From positions 15,026,027 through 15,090,026 of the forward strand of contig NC_088712.1 in the NCBI RefSeq assembly GCF_963576615.1: a DNA stretch of 64,000 bases. Direction: 5' to 3'. Each line of letters starts with the position of its first letter. Position 1 is the first letter of the stretch. The position numbers and the translations under genes are program-made. This DNA comes from Watersipora subatra. Lineage: Eukaryota; Bryozoa; Gymnolaemata; Cheilostomatida; Watersiporidae. Under the pieces are notes generated by a model that made no database searches, was not told the origin of the DNA, and was given only the letters and a program-made list of their open reading frames with translations. Of this stretch, positions 9,173 through 20,029 are shown one piece after another.

Positions 9173-12100
9173 TCAGTCTGGCATATCATAAACTTTCACT
9201 ACTATTGCCATCTCTGTAAGTGGTGCAATTTCGACATTGTTGCAGGTGCGGGCTAGTTTTATGTGACTGTTTCCACCCATTGGGAGAGGATGCCCTTCAT
9301 TGATGTTGAATGTACATCTTCTAAAATCGTAAGTTATCTTTCCTAACTTGCTCATGATATCTGTTCCAAGTATGACTGCATAAGAGATATCTTCTGCTAT
9401 GTGAAATCTATGTTTGCCGCTCCATTCTCTTCCTATTTTTACCCACATGTTTGACTGTCCAATTATGTTTAGAGCGACTTTTGTTACTCCGGTTGCGGTG
9501 AGGCTACTTGGTTGAATTTCGGTGGTCAGCGATTTAGCGAAGTCCGAGTTAATTAAACTTATTGTGGCTCCAGCATCAGCTAGTCCAGTGCACTTATGTC
9601 CATTGATCTCTAAGTTTATGGTAGCTCTTCTACAGTTTTTACTGGTTGGGCTGTTGAGAACATTGACTTGTTCTCTAAATTCTTCATTATCTTGAGGTAT
9701 TATCCCGAAGAATTCATGCCATGCTAGGGCGCATTCTTCATCTATGGTTAACTGGTTATCATCAGAAAGGACTGGTTGATAGGGAGGTGGAGCAGTTGGG
9801 TTGGTGAGAGTTGTTTCCATCGTGTTGTCTTTGTCTTCTTTATCTGTTTCAGCATATATGGCTCCCACTATCTCCGCCGCTCTTCCCCTCCTATATTTTA
9901 TGCCTCCTCCGACTGCTGCTGTGATTATGGCACCGAGAAAGAGGATAGTCGTAAAGAAGTTACAAGCAAAAGTCCACAACTCGTAGACGGAAGCGACATG
10001 TCCTCCGAACAGGAAAGAGAAGAATGATTCGCCAAACAACTTTTCTCTGCTTTCTATGGTGTTGTATTTTAATGTATTGTGGCGACTTGTGACCATGCCC
10101 ATTGAGTCTAGAACCTTCTTTTGTCTGTATAGTGTAGACAGTAATTGATTTAGATCATTGTACTGATCAGGGTCTGACCATCCTAATAAATGTATTCTGC
10201 TAAAAATGGTCTCTTTTATCTGTAATGGTTGAGTCCCAAGATTGATATCAGGGATAGTTAGGTTTGACACGGCATGTGCTGGTTCTATTCTACCATCTGG
10301 GTGGTATATTGAAATATTCCCATTAAGCATTCTCAGTGTATTTGCCATAGATTTACAACTTACTGTATAGGTGTCTGGTTTAATTACGTTTTCTTTTGGG
10401 TTGAGATATCCTATCTTTTCTGTACCAGCAATCTTCACCTTGATTGGTATGTAATTAGTGCAATTGTCTTCTTGCATAGGAAGTATCTCATACTGAATAT
10501 CACGCAAGATAGTGCATGGATAGACTTGTAGATATCCTGGTCCTGAGGTAGCGATAACATTAGGTCTATCTAGAAGATAGCGTGCGCTCAGAGTAGGGTG
10601 TTCCCCCATCAGCATGCTTACTAGTCTCAGGGTTGCTGCTAGATTCTGGCATGCATATTGATATGATGCCCAGAACAGCTTCTGTGCTAGCTTCGTTTGT
10701 TGATAGGCTAGTGCTTGGGCTATTGCATTCATTGCTGGTGCATTTTTCCCGACTGCAACCAGTGGTACTTCCAACGTGTCATTCAGAGTAGCGTTTGTTG
10801 GAGAGGTTAGAAATCTAACTACCATGCCTTGATCTGATTGGGTTAGCTCTGAACTTTCACAATCTCTGTTCACGCTTAAGCCATTCCCATAGAATGTGAG
10901 TGCCAGATCGTTATCATTGCTCACAAAGTGCGAGTCGAGATAACTCCCACTTACATTGAACCATGGGGTGTATTCGCATGTTTCTGTTAGTTCAAAATCC
11001 CATATAAGTACTGAATCATCTATCAGTTTGCAGTAGCCTTTCCTATAATTACAGTGACTTACATCTCCTACAGTGCTTTCAAATAAATAAGTGCCGTGTC
11101 GCTTGTACAAATATGTCTCGATGTAGCTGCATTGGTTAGCGTTGAAGGTGTGTTTCTTCCCGTACCACACATATTCAGCATTGGTGGGTTCGTTTGTTAT
11201 GTATATACCGTCTCCTCCGTGCAATACGCCTGCGTCGCATCTTTTGTGCTGTACCATATTGATGCATTCCGTTCTTGAGACAGATCTAGTTCGTCGTGAA
11301 ACTTCCTTGGTTTTAATGTCTCTGAGGAAAGACAACTGCGTTGTCACAGATGTGACAAACTTTGTGCATTGGTAGGCAATAGTGTGCTGTCTAACCATAT
11401 TCTTGTGGTAGATAGTGATGTTCACGTCTTGGGGTTCCATGTTCGCTAATTGGTCTTCTCGAACTGTACATTTGTAGTCTTGTTGCATTTTAAACAATTG
11501 TGGAGAGTCGTCTTCTCCTGATCCGCAAATCATCGGGTTGTTTGGTTGCCAATTGTAGCCTGACGTCCCAGTAATACAGAGGCAAAAGAGACAGAACTGC
11601 ATGTAGCTTACTATATTGAATAGACCAAACTGTCCTCCATTAAAGGTTCTTCTTGCTTTAGGTGGGGCTGGTGCAAAAGTTACGCAGTTTATTGACTCTT
11701 CGGCGTATTCTCGGTCTTTCTTAGCGTTTCTTGGCCTGATATAATTATCCTTCGGGCCTGTTTGCGCTAGATAGAATCTAGCGAACTCGCTTGGTCCCAT
11801 TTGGTCAATTTCTGCTTGGGTTATTCCGTCGCATATCTCCGCCACACTATCAGCTTGTGTGCACGATTCACAAGCGTGTACATCTTCGTTTTTGTGTCGA
11901 CTTGCGTAGCTTCCTTGTTCTCTAAAGTTCTCCGTTGTCCTGTTTCTTTGGGTTTGTGGCCAATCAGGCTGTGGAGAGTCTTCGTAATTTTTCCGGTAAT
12001 TTCCTCCAAAAGGTGATCGGGTGTAACCATTACCTGTTTGGTTGCATCGTTGTCCGCTGTTTGTCCCTTGCCAAGGTCTGTTATTCCATTTACCGCGCCT

Positions 12101-13270
12101 GTCATAGCCTCGGTTAAAATTGTCGCTGTATCTTTGTCTGTAGTTATGGCCTTGACTACCACAGTAATCGTTTCTTCCTCTTGTTTGGAAATCTCTACTA
12201 TCTGTGAGTTGATAGTTTTTTTGCTTTTGTGTTTTGGTTGATTGATTTTCGTTTATCTTCATTCTTCTAGTCTGTTCATCAACCAAATTAGTAAGCCCTT
12301 GTATTTGTTTGGTTAGCGGTGTTAATAAGTCAGCATCGACCTGATCTACATGGTCCACCTGTGTGTCCACTCGGTTTTTCACCACTGCCCTGTCAATAGC
12401 TTCTAGATTTCTGGCTTCTTTTAATGCTTGTTGTAGAGTTATGTCTCCTTGATTTAGGATGGAGCACTGGTAACTCTCTTTAAGCCCGCTGATGAAAGCT
12501 GCTTTTATAACTTGATCTCGATTGACTTCTGGCATCCCTTTGAAAACAGAACGCCCGGCCGCTATTATGTCGGCATAGAAATCATTGACTGATTTTCGTC
12601 CTTGGGAAATGCTCCGGAGGTTCTTCTCTTGTAATGGATTATCATTGAGAAAGGCTTCCAATAATTCCTGTTTCATCTTTGAATAGTCCTTCGTCCATCT
12701 TGGGTTCAACTTGATGATATTTTTGTACGTTTCCCAAGCTGCTCCAACTAGCTTTGCAGGTAAGGCTAAAGCTAATTGTTCATTGCTATGGTTATACTGT
12801 GCCATCAAGATTTCCCATCTCTCGAGGTAGTCCTCGAAATCTCCTCCTTCTTTGAAAGGTTCGATGGTGTCTAGGTTTGGCACGATACTTATGATGGGTG
12901 TGCTCCTTGTATTGGAGTTATCTGTCTGGTGTCTCCCAGATAGAGTTGCTAGCTGCGGTGGTGCACTGGGGGATGTGTGGGTCGCGGTTGCGCCCCTCCT
13001 GTTTGGTGGGAAGATAGGGCTACCACTGTCATATCTAGGTAAATGTTTTGTGAGAACTGTCGTAAGATCCGGTACGGTTCGGGGCGTCCCATTTTTAGGA
13101 GTTGCTCCTCTTTCGTCAGGGCTCTGTTCTACCGCAGTCGAGTCGAGCTCATAGTTTGTTGTACCTCCTGTTGCGCCTTCTGCTGCTTGTGAGGTTGCGT
13201 CAGATGTCTTATTTTTAGTCTTGCTCCTTGTGCTGACACCTTCTGACGTGTCTTCTTGGGAGGCTGACAT
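9173..13270 (-). CDS. Gag-Env-protease polyprotein (1365 codons, one frame)
   Basis: One uninterrupted frame holds three modules. Gag (about 1-540) has the Retrotrans_gag pattern (FEDYLERWE ... LVGAAWETYKNI ... FYADIIAAGR) and a degenerate zinc knuckle (CGSQGH at 370-375). Env-like module (about 548-1160): hydrophobic signal-like segment around 548-568 with Met557, a Cys-rich ectodomain with about seven N-glycosylation sequons, a basic RRTR site early in it, a membrane segment near 1099-1125, and a PPPY late-domain motif at 1161-1164. Protease (about 1210-1330) has D1232 in DAGA and an ILGTDIM motif. The start at 13270 is the first Met and precedes all Gag homology. In known Ty3/Gypsy and retroviral genomes env follows pol; here it splits gag from protease. 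The glycoprotein family is uncertain; chuvirus- or gB-like class III is a guess. Env might be expressed from a spliced RNA starting near Met557. Confidence 0.85.
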   Translation of the reverse strand: MSASQEDTSEGVSTRSKTKNKTSDATSQAAEGATGGTTNYELDSTAVEQSPDERGATPKNGTPRTVPDLTTVLTKHLPRYDSGSPIFPPNRRGATATHTSPSAPPQLATLSGRHQTDNSNTRSTPIISIVPNLDTIEPFKEGGDFEDYLERWEILMAQYNHSNEQLALALPAKLVGAAWETYKNIIKLNPRWTKDYSKMKQELLEAFLNDNPLQEKNLRSISQGRKSVNDFYADIIAAGRSVFKGMPEVNRDQVIKAAFISGLKESYQCSILNQGDITLQQALKEARNLEAIDRAVVKNRVDTQVDHVDQVDADLLTPLTKQIQGLTNLVDEQTRRMKINENQSTKTQKQKNYQLTDSRDFQTRGRNDYCGSQGHNYRQRYSDNFNRGYDRRGKWNNRPWQGTNSGQRCNQTGNGYTRSPFGGNYRKNYEDSPQPDWPQTQRNRTTENFREQGSYASRHKNEDVHACESCTQADSVAEICDGITQAEIDQMGPSEFARFYLAQTGPKDNYIRPRNAKKDREYAEESINCVTFAPAPPKARRTFNGGQFGLFNIVSYMQFCLFCLCITGTSGYNWQPNNPMICGSGEDDSPQLFKMQQDYKCTVREDQLANMEPQDVNITIYHKNMVRQHTIAYQCTKFVTSVTTQLSFLRDIKTKEVSRRTRSVSRTECINMVQHKRCDAGVLHGGDGIYITNEPTNAEYVWYGKKHTFNANQCSYIETYLYKRHGTYLFESTVGDVSHCNYRKGYCKLIDDSVLIWDFELTETCEYTPWFNVSGSYLDSHFVSNDNDLALTFYGNGLSVNRDCESSELTQSDQGMVVRFLTSPTNATLNDTLEVPLVAVGKNAPAMNAIAQALAYQQTKLAQKLFWASYQYACQNLAATLRLVSMLMGEHPTLSARYLLDRPNVIATSGPGYLQVYPCTILRDIQYEILPMQEDNCTNYIPIKVKIAGTEKIGYLNPKENVIKPDTYTVSCKSMANTLRMLNGNISIYHPDGRIEPAHAVSNLTIPDINLGTQPLQIKETIFSRIHLLGWSDPDQYNDLNQLLSTLYRQKKVLDSMGMVTSRHNTLKYNTIESREKLFGESFFSFLFGGHVASVYELWTFACNFFTTILFLGAIITAAVGGGIKYRRGRAAEIVGAIYAETDKEDKDNTMETTLTNPTAPPPYQPVLSDDNQLTIDEECALAWHEFFGIIPQDNEEFREQVNVLNSPTSKNCRRATINLEINGHKCTGLADAGATISLINSDFAKSLTTEIQPSSLTATGVTKVALNIIGQSNMWVKIGREWSGKHRFHIAEDISYAVILGTDIMSKLGKITYDFRRCTFNINEGHPLPMGGNSHIKLARTCNNVEIAPLTEMAIVVKVYDMPD

Positions 13271-14317
13271 GTTTGTTTTATTTTACTGTTAATCTTAGTG
13301 TGTATCAGAGTTAAAGATAACCAAATAGCAAACAAATGGTTCTTCTTGACAGATCAAAATAATACTGTGGTTAGCGTTCTTACTATACCTCTAACAATAA
13401 TATATTGTTAGGCGCTAGGTAGTAATGCTAATATATTACTTTCTATATTTAGTGTCAAGGGTGGATATTTATATGTACAAATTATGTGAATGGTGTATTC
13501 TTAATGTAATTACTCGAGCATGGGGAATTTTTGCTTTTACCCAATCAACTCTTAGTGAGGATTTAATCTGTATGTGCTTATGCTATAATAGTATTGTATT
13601 AGAGAATATAATTTAGTGAGCTCTTAGTATTATACGTGGTGTTCTACCAGCTAGATGAGAGTAAAAGATTTTTTTTTTTTCCGGACTTGCGCGCAATAAT
13701 ATCTTAATGTAGGCCTAAAATATTTAGAATATTAGTTATAGGTTTGATAGTTACCTATCTATACTAAAATTCTCGTGGCTTCCGCTTTGTCAGTTTGTTG
13801 TTAATGAGCTCAGTATTTAATCCTGTCAGGATGAAAAGTAATCATGCGCGAATAAAATTGTTCAATATGGATCTATTGTCCTTAAATGTATATGGGAGTC
13901 AAAGTCAATCGGGTACTCAAATGAGAAGTGATCTAGTCTACCACCAGGGCAGTGTAGGTCGTACGGGTGGTGTAAGATTGTAACTGTACCTTTTTACAAG
14001 AGCCTAATACTAATAAAAGCTACCGTGGCACTTCTGTATGTGCGGTGTACGACCTAGAGAGGTCGATCACTCTTGACTACTCCAGCTAGCTATCTTCTGC
14101 CAAATAATAAATTCAAAATTTTCTGTTTCAATAATTTTCTGTTTCAATTAATATGGGGAAATGGGCAGGAATAAATTTCAATAATCAATCAGTTTCAATA
14201 GTAATAATAATGACACGTGTCCTTCCCCGTCTTACAAAGAATCTTTTCCACAGATTCAAACTATTTATCAAGGATCCGTAAACGCTTTGCTAAAAAAAAT
14301 TGTGTGAGATTTGTTCA
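13271..14317 (-). other. 5' leader between PBS and Gag
   Basis: About 1 kb without convincing genes. On the element's strand the Gag start has an AAC context and lies shortly after AG sites (for example TTAACAG about 18 nt upstream), so the leader may be spliced. A 62-codon plus-strand frame at 13795-13983 has no recognisable domain. The region presumably holds packaging and splice-donor signals, which I cannot identify by eye. Confidence 0.5.
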
Positions 14318-14335
14318 AAACCCGCGTCTCCACCA
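14318..14335 (-). promoter_or_regulatory. Primer-binding-site candidate
   Basis: Four bases inside the 5' LTR the element's strand reads TGGTGGAGACGCGGGTTT. TGG is the complement of a tRNA CCA end, and on the plus strand the adjoining sequence ttcaaaacccgcg resembles a tRNA T-loop and T-stem. The tRNA identity is not assigned. Counting from the T-stem, the acceptor strand appears one base short. Confidence 0.55.
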
Positions 14336-14339
14336 GAAA

Positions 14340-15316
14340 TGTTGTGATGATTATTGATAGTATTGGATTATCCTACCAAGCAATCTTACAACGGTTAGGG
14401 AGTAAGCTCAGGTTTATTGTCACGAGCAGATGCACTGCTAAATTATTATAATAAACTCAGATAGGCCTAATCCTGATTAATGACTGTTTGAGTAGTCTGA
14501 CTTGTTCACTAATGTATCAAGATTTTACAACTGACCTTCCTAGATGTGAGAATCTAGGACTATACTCTGAGATAAGGAATAGCTAAGGTATGTGGAAGGG
14601 GTTTTCCCAAGACCTTATGTTTATTAAATGAACAAGAAAATATATAACAAGTTGTACTTCAGACTAAGAATTGTAAGAATATAAAAGTAATGTCTGAGAC
14701 TTAGAATATATTCACCCTCTTGTTCTGCGAAGGTTGACTCTTTTCACTTGTTTCGCTGACACGTTTGTCTGCTATGAAGAAGCTGTATTGAAGAGAGTGA
14801 AGTATGAAGGTGAATATACATCCTTATATATCGTTTAGGGGTTAGCCTGGGTGTCCAAGAGTAAGCTATATCTTTCAGATCTCCAATTTTGGGTATTGTA
14901 GTTTTTGGGGTTCCTGGCTACGCCTTGTTGTATTTACGTCAGCGGGGTTTCATAATATTTAATCTTCTAGTTTTAATCCCTGTCTGGTGTAGATTGGTAC
15001 CAGATGCGGATCTTCGTACCGCATGATGAAAGTTGTTATCGTCTGGGTGTTGTCATTGACTTGGGGTGTGATGCCGTTTTTAGGATTTTAATCTGGGTTT
15101 TAATTACTGGCTTTTTTGCCATAATCTTGAATTTTCAAATGTAATGTTCTCAATGTTCAGACAGTGGAATGGGTGGGTCGTCATGTGATGGTACTAATCT
15201 CAAGGATGAGATTTGTGGGTGTCGTAACTCTAGGAGTTTGTCTAGTGAGCCATATGATGATATAACTTGTAATTTTCTTTACGTCTATTTGTACATGACT
15301 GATATCAGATATAACA
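14340..15316 (-). repeat. 5' LTR of the retroelement
   Basis: Aligns without gaps to the 3' LTR at 940-1916 (offset 13400) with 11 transitions and no transversions. Ten of the eleven have C or G in the left LTR and T or A here. Minus-strand AATAAA candidates correspond to TTTATT on plus at 14413-14418 and 14620-14625. Confidence 0.95.
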
Positions 15317-15320
15317 CCTT
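15317..15320. repeat. Target-site duplication, right copy (CCTT)
   Basis: CCTT follows the last LTR base. After it the host sequence (tagattgctgtttcattgttcaag...) continues the intron, similar to 20937-20990. Confidence 0.8.
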
Positions 15321-15432
15321 TAGATTGCTGTTTCATTGTTCAAGTTTTTGGCTACTATGCTAATGATTTACTTTTTGTGTGGAAGTCAGTATATTTTAAT
15401 CAATAATTTCTGCATTTGGTATTCCGTTTCAG

Positions 15433-15583
15433 CAGCCATGTTCTTGAGGGAATGAGAGAAAGAACTACAGATTCATTACTTGAAGCTGCAGGTTTTGATA
15501 ACGACAGCTTGCCAGATATCTCAAAATAATAAAGGTTCTGCAAGACAACAATGAGCATGGCAAGTTGCTAGATTTTTGCTCAG
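15433..15583 (+). pseudogene. Host exon copy A, right of the retroelement, frame broken
   Basis: An acceptor (CGTTTCAG, with a NAGNAG choice) is followed in phase 2 by about 31 codons (HVLEGMRERTTDSLLEAAGF ... LPDIS) that end at TAA 15527-15529. Coding-like sequence then continues in another frame (VLQDNNEHGKLLDFCS) to a good donor, GTAAAT at 15584. The stop and the frame change mean this copy does not encode a full protein. The gene family is not recognised. In phase it would follow the exon ending at 867, with the retroelement in the intervening intron. Confidence 0.5.
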
Positions 15584-16665
15584 GTAAATATTGCTACTCG
15601 TTGATGATGAAAATCAATCATGTTCATGAAATGAATCAGACTCAACATACTTGTGGATTACCGGAAGAAAGAATTATCTGAAATGTTTCATAAACATTTT
15701 AAATTTATGCTAGTAGTTTTCATATATATTTTACAAATAGTGTCAGGGGAGAAATTTGTGAAGAAATAAGATTAAGAAAAATTAAGGAAGATTAAGATTT
15801 ATTAATATTAAATATTTAATATTTAATAATGTATTTAATTGTTGGCAGTGATAATAAGAATAGTTGATAATATTTAAATTTTTTAAATTTATAATTTCAG
15901 AAATAATAATGAAAACTGCATTGTTTTTTTTTTGTGTTTTCTCTGATAGTAATAATATTATGGTTCTATGGTTCTATGTGTAATGGTTAGCCTCTGGACT
16001 TTGAGTTAAATTTCTCCCAAGACAAATTTTGACTGCAGACAAAGTGGCACTTCTGCCCCACAAAAATCAGACTGCTGCTATAAGGCCAAATAGAAATAAC
16101 AACTCAATCAATGAAGATGGGCACTCCTTTTAGTCCTAGTTGCAATTTGTTTTAACAGTAGCTCGTTATTGCAATGATGAGCCCCAAGTATCAAAGTTCA
16201 ACACGAGTAGTATTGAGATGCACAGCCTACTACTGATTGTAGGCAATTATCTAATAACGACAAAAATGTGCCAGTGGTTTGTTCTCTAGTGTCTGCAAAC
16301 TCTATTTTCTTTAGCAGATCAAAAATAACAATGCTGTCAATTCTAACTAGCCAAAGCAAGCAAAAATAACAGTACGCTTGTGTAAATGTAATTAGCCCTA
16401 TTGGTTATGGCCTTTCTAAGTTTAATAGTTACGTGTCTGCGATGTGTGTAGTGAAGCAGCGTGTAGCAATGGCTCTTTCTGCTGGCAGGGGGGCTGAATG
16501 TATTCTATCTTCTCAGGGCTTAGTAGTTTTCCTGGCTTCCCAACTCCTGGGAAAAATTGCTCTGTTGTATGTTTATTCTCCTCAATAGGGTTATCCTCTG
16601 CAGGCTATCTGCTGCAGGCTAATAGGCCTTATATTAACCTCCTTCTATGCGCTCCTTTTTCTATC

Positions 16666-16740
16666 TGGCTCGCTGCCAGTTGCGCTCTGTCTTTCTCTGG
16701 CTCGCTGCCAGTTCTCCCCATCCTTGGCTTGCTGCCAGCT
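16666..16740. repeat. Three copies of a TGGCTCGCTGCCAGTT motif
   Basis: Copies at about 16666-16681, 16697-16712 and 16724-16740, the last with T for C. Each can form a small TGGC...GCCA hairpin. They lie in a GC-richer patch, with related ctgcaggctatctgctgcaggct repeats just upstream. Confidence 0.6.
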
Positions 16741-17984
16741 CCTCCTTATATACTCATTCTCTGATTGTTGACAAGTTTCATTGGCTGCCTCAGTTCATTC
16801 TTGCGTATCTTTTAACATTCCTGTAATGTCTATTTTTAGTAACTTCGATGTCAACCAGCATTCCTTTCTGACAGCTAATATCTGACGTCATCTTTTTGGG
16901 ATTCCATGACGATGTTGGGAATCCCAATAAGCTAACAAGTCAATAAGCTAAGAGGCTAAGTCGATATTTTCTACAAAAATGGCCATAACCTGAAAACCAT
17001 CACTAGCTGATTAAAAAGAATGGCTTTTGCTATAATACTCATCCTGAGACAGCTACGCGTATAGTTATCTATCTAACATAAGGCAAAAGAGATATTCATA
17101 TTTCATGTGATGCATTCTACAGTTATTACACAACTTTTTTTGTTTTTCATAACATTAAAATTCATGCGCAATTATATTATGATTTCACAAAGTCATTTTA
17201 TCTATAATAAATGATGAGATAAGCTATACATATAAAAGTGTTGTAAATACTCGATCAGTTGATGGTTTGATGTAGAGCGTATGTGTCCCTGCTTGTGCTT
17301 GTTGTCACTCTGCCAAATAATAATGGATAGTTCTTGGGATGTATTGTTCTTCTTCGTAGGTAGTGGTGGCAATTATAATTGGTTTGTAGATGGTAACACA
17401 TCTCCGTCATACGTAATGATGATAATCATAACTGGGGGGGGTACATCTATCATGTTTGTTAATGTCTCTCATCAGTTGTAATGGTTAAAGACGTTAAAGG
17501 GCTAATATGCTTAATATTTTCATCAGTACATCATTTAGTATGCTGTTTGTGGCAGCTGGGTGGCAATGCTTCAAAGCTACTATTATGCTGTCCTCGTAAC
17601 GCTCCAATGCATTTAACGCTGATGCATTCCTATCCCCGTTGTTTCTCACGCTGACCTGTCAGCGCTTCAATCAATCATGCATTCCTAGCTGTCATATCTG
17701 ATGCTTCGGCCTCCTATCTTTGTAGCTTCTCACGCTGACCTACATTCCGATCTCCGCTGACTCTCACATTGACTCCCAAGCTGGCTTGTCAGTGCTTCCA
17801 ACACTAACGCTAGTGTGGTTGCTGCCTTTCGTTACACTGTTTGCAACAGACTCTAACTTTCACCGTTTCCAACTCTGACAATAGGAATATATTTTCTATT
17901 TTATAAATAGTTTTTTATGCTAAATGCTGACATCATTGTGAAATCCAGTATTCATTGTTTGAGAGTGAAACTGAAATACAACTT

Positions 17985-18130
17985 GCTTTTGCCTATAATG
18001 TTATCCCGCTTTTTTGAGCTCATTTATCTTTGTTTTCTCCCGATTAAACATCCTGTAACAAGCTACGAGCAGTGTTAAATACCTTATCTACCTTTCATAA
18101 AATACTGAGATTATTTTGAGGCCAAATTGA
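17985..18130 (+). repeat. Interspersed repeat, copy 1
   Basis: Contains aacatcctgtaacaagctac followed by ttatctacctttc and an aaatgggttt block. Related copies are at 24540-24705 (same strand) and 20030-20192 (opposite strand). No coding content. Confidence 0.6.
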
Positions 18131-18729
18131 CATAAAAATGGGTTTAACTATGAACACTACTGCATGATTTTACATAGTGTCTAATGGCGGTCTGAGAGAC
18201 TTGATAGCAACAAGTCTCTTAGACTTTCTCAGTACCCAAAACATTTGGGACGCTACGTACGAGAAACTGAATTTAACTTAAATTATTAGCTTTCTAAATA
18301 CACTTACAAAGCCGAGTTTTAACTATTTACTAAACTTACTGTCGTTTTAACTTTTCGTTAGCTCATTTCTGTTTGGCGCTTTTTGCTTCACGTTTGCTAT
18401 GACCTTTAGCAAAAATTTGAACAACTCTTTCAAAATGAATAGAGAAGATAGACCGAACGATGCTGTTCTCGAATTTGGTCTCTCACATAATTGGCCATAT
18501 AGTGGTCATCGAGAAATGGGTTGTATGCTTGCATGTGAAAGATAACTCGTACCTCCAAAAAGAAACTTGTTTAAAATGCTGGTCACATCTCTATTTCCTC
18601 ATATGTTGGGGCACTTCTTTTTAGAGATGTTACTGTATGCAACGACCATGCCCTTATTTATCAACAAAACTCATAGGATTTATTTGCCACTTTCTATGAG
18701 TTCCTCTACTATGATCCCTCTATGTTTAG

Positions 18730-18838
18730 GCTGCAGTTGTAAGGGGATTCAAAGAGTTGAAGGCAGAGTTGGACAAAAGGGCTAAAGAAGATTTACCAAA
18801 ACTCAAACTAACAGACCACCTAGAGTTAAAGCGGATTG
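18730..18838 (+). CDS. Host exon of unrecognised gene
   Basis: An acceptor TTTAG at 18729 is followed by 36 open codons (RGFKELKAELDKRAKEDLP ... LELKRI) and a donor GTATGA at 18839, ending in phase 1. The composition (charged, helix-like, balanced Lys/Glu) is unlike the AT-rich surroundings. It joins in phase with 20743-20860 (g + gt = Gly). I do not recognise the family. Confidence 0.55.
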
Positions 18839-20029
18839 GTATGAATAACTACAAATGAATACATTTTCTACCCTCATAGAGGGCTGGCCACACCGCATGT
18901 TTCCTAATGATGCTGACACCAATTTAGTTAGCAGATGACATGTGGACTCAGCGTGTTAGGATTTGCTGGAAGCTAAATGATTGTAAGGCTAGATAATTGA
19001 AAGATGGTAACTCTATTTCAGACGGTTGTGATTTCCTACTGCTATCACCGTCTTGCTACCACTATATAATTAAGTTAACGGACTTCTGGTCAATAGTAGC
19101 CATATAGCTTGCCATTTCATTCAACCGAATCTCCATGAAATAGTAGCAATTGTCTGCATTTCTTCTCCTTAAAGATGAACTTGCACCAAATCTTGATAGA
19201 TCTGATCAGAAAGTATCAGTATTTATGATTGATTTTGGTGTTTGAAGTAATCTGACTTACAGGGATATTTTAAAATTAAAATCTGTGAAACATTCAGATT
19301 AAGAGATAGTGCCTTTTTGGTGTCTATAGTTTCAAAGAGACGGGCAGAATAGAGCCGTGTAACCCTTACTTTTTAACACAATAGCAGATTTCAACTATAG
19401 TGACAATAGCAACTAGTGACGTCATCTCATGCGCCTTTTTCTTACGAGTATTTTAACTGATCTAAAGTTTTTCTTGATTTCAGCCTTGGAAAGTCTTGGC
19501 AGTTAGATTACCTCAAACATCAAAGACAATGACAAAGGGTAGAAAATTACTAATAGTTTGTTATAAAAACTTTATCTTCAAATGTGCTTTTATTATAGGA
19601 TTAGGCTATAGACAAACGTTATATAACTATAATACATATAAAGACCGCGCGCTCCTGGGTTACGATGTCCCCTCGTATTCGATATTTTCCTGTTATAATG
19701 TCACACACGAGGTTTTTTGTCCCAACCATTGGACAGTTTTTTCGCCGCGTTATATCAACAAAAACTAATCTCGAGATTAAAATTTGGCATTTTGTGTGCT
19801 AGGCTGTAGCGAGTTGAACGGAACTAGCTTTTACGCTAAACTTTGGTACTGCTTAGTGCAGTTGTATAACTGTAGGTTGCATAAGCGGCAAATCACATAC
19901 GACACAGGTAATGTATTCGATAGAAACTTTACCGAGATATAGTTGTGTTCCAGGACTATTTGAAAGACGGTTGACCCATTACACGGCAGATAAGAGATTG
20001 CGATGAAATGACTCTATCGAAATAGGAGT
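18839..20029. other. Intron-like DNA, no gene recognised
   Basis: No exon with paired splice sites and an open frame was found. A 90-codon frame at 19496-19768 lies in this stretch but lacks domain features and is likely chance or a transposon remnant. Confidence 0.4.

Larger units (their letters stand above)
940..15316 (-). mobile_element. LTR retroelement with Env-like module and antisense genes
   Basis: A complete insertion of about 14.4 kb (about 13.3 kb without the nested hAT element). It has two 977-bp LTRs, CCTT target duplications, a primer-binding-site candidate, Gag, an Env-like glycoprotein, an aspartic protease, RT with YLDD, RNase H and a DDX35E integrase. All of these are on the minus strand, so the right LTR is 5' and the left LTR is 3'. 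RNase H preceding integrase and the HHCC plus GPY-like integrase place it in Ty3/Gypsy (Metaviridae). Unusual features are Env between Gag and protease, and two spliced plus-strand genes between integrase and the 3' LTR. The low LTR divergence (11 of 977) indicates a recent insertion. Pol is broken in this copy, so it is not autonomous as read, although two of the frameshifts lie in homopolymers and could be assembly errors. Confidence 0.93.
15584..18729. other. Intron-like or intergenic DNA with GC-richer patches
   Basis: Mostly AT-rich. Two stretches (about 16440-16800 and 17560-17900) are clearly richer in C and G and look like old transposon or LTR fragments, but I found no ends. The first holds three TGGCTYGCTGCCAG repeats. 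A tRNA-like tract near 15980-16015 (taatggttagcctctgg) hints at a SINE but is weak. Short frames (16498-16764, 17281-17481) show no domain. Confidence 0.45.

Noticed and set aside
9776-10027. Plus-strand frames opposite the Gag-Env-PR frame as further antisense genes
   Set aside because: They are shadows of a well-supported minus-strand coding region, without splice borders or hydrophobic or domain features, unlike the two genes at 2981 and 5173.
13795-13983. 62-codon plus-strand frame in the retroelement leader
   Set aside because: No signal, domain, splice support or polyadenylation site; length is compatible with chance.
19496-19768. 90-codon frame between host exons
   Set aside because: No splice sites in phase with the neighbouring exons and no recognisable domain.
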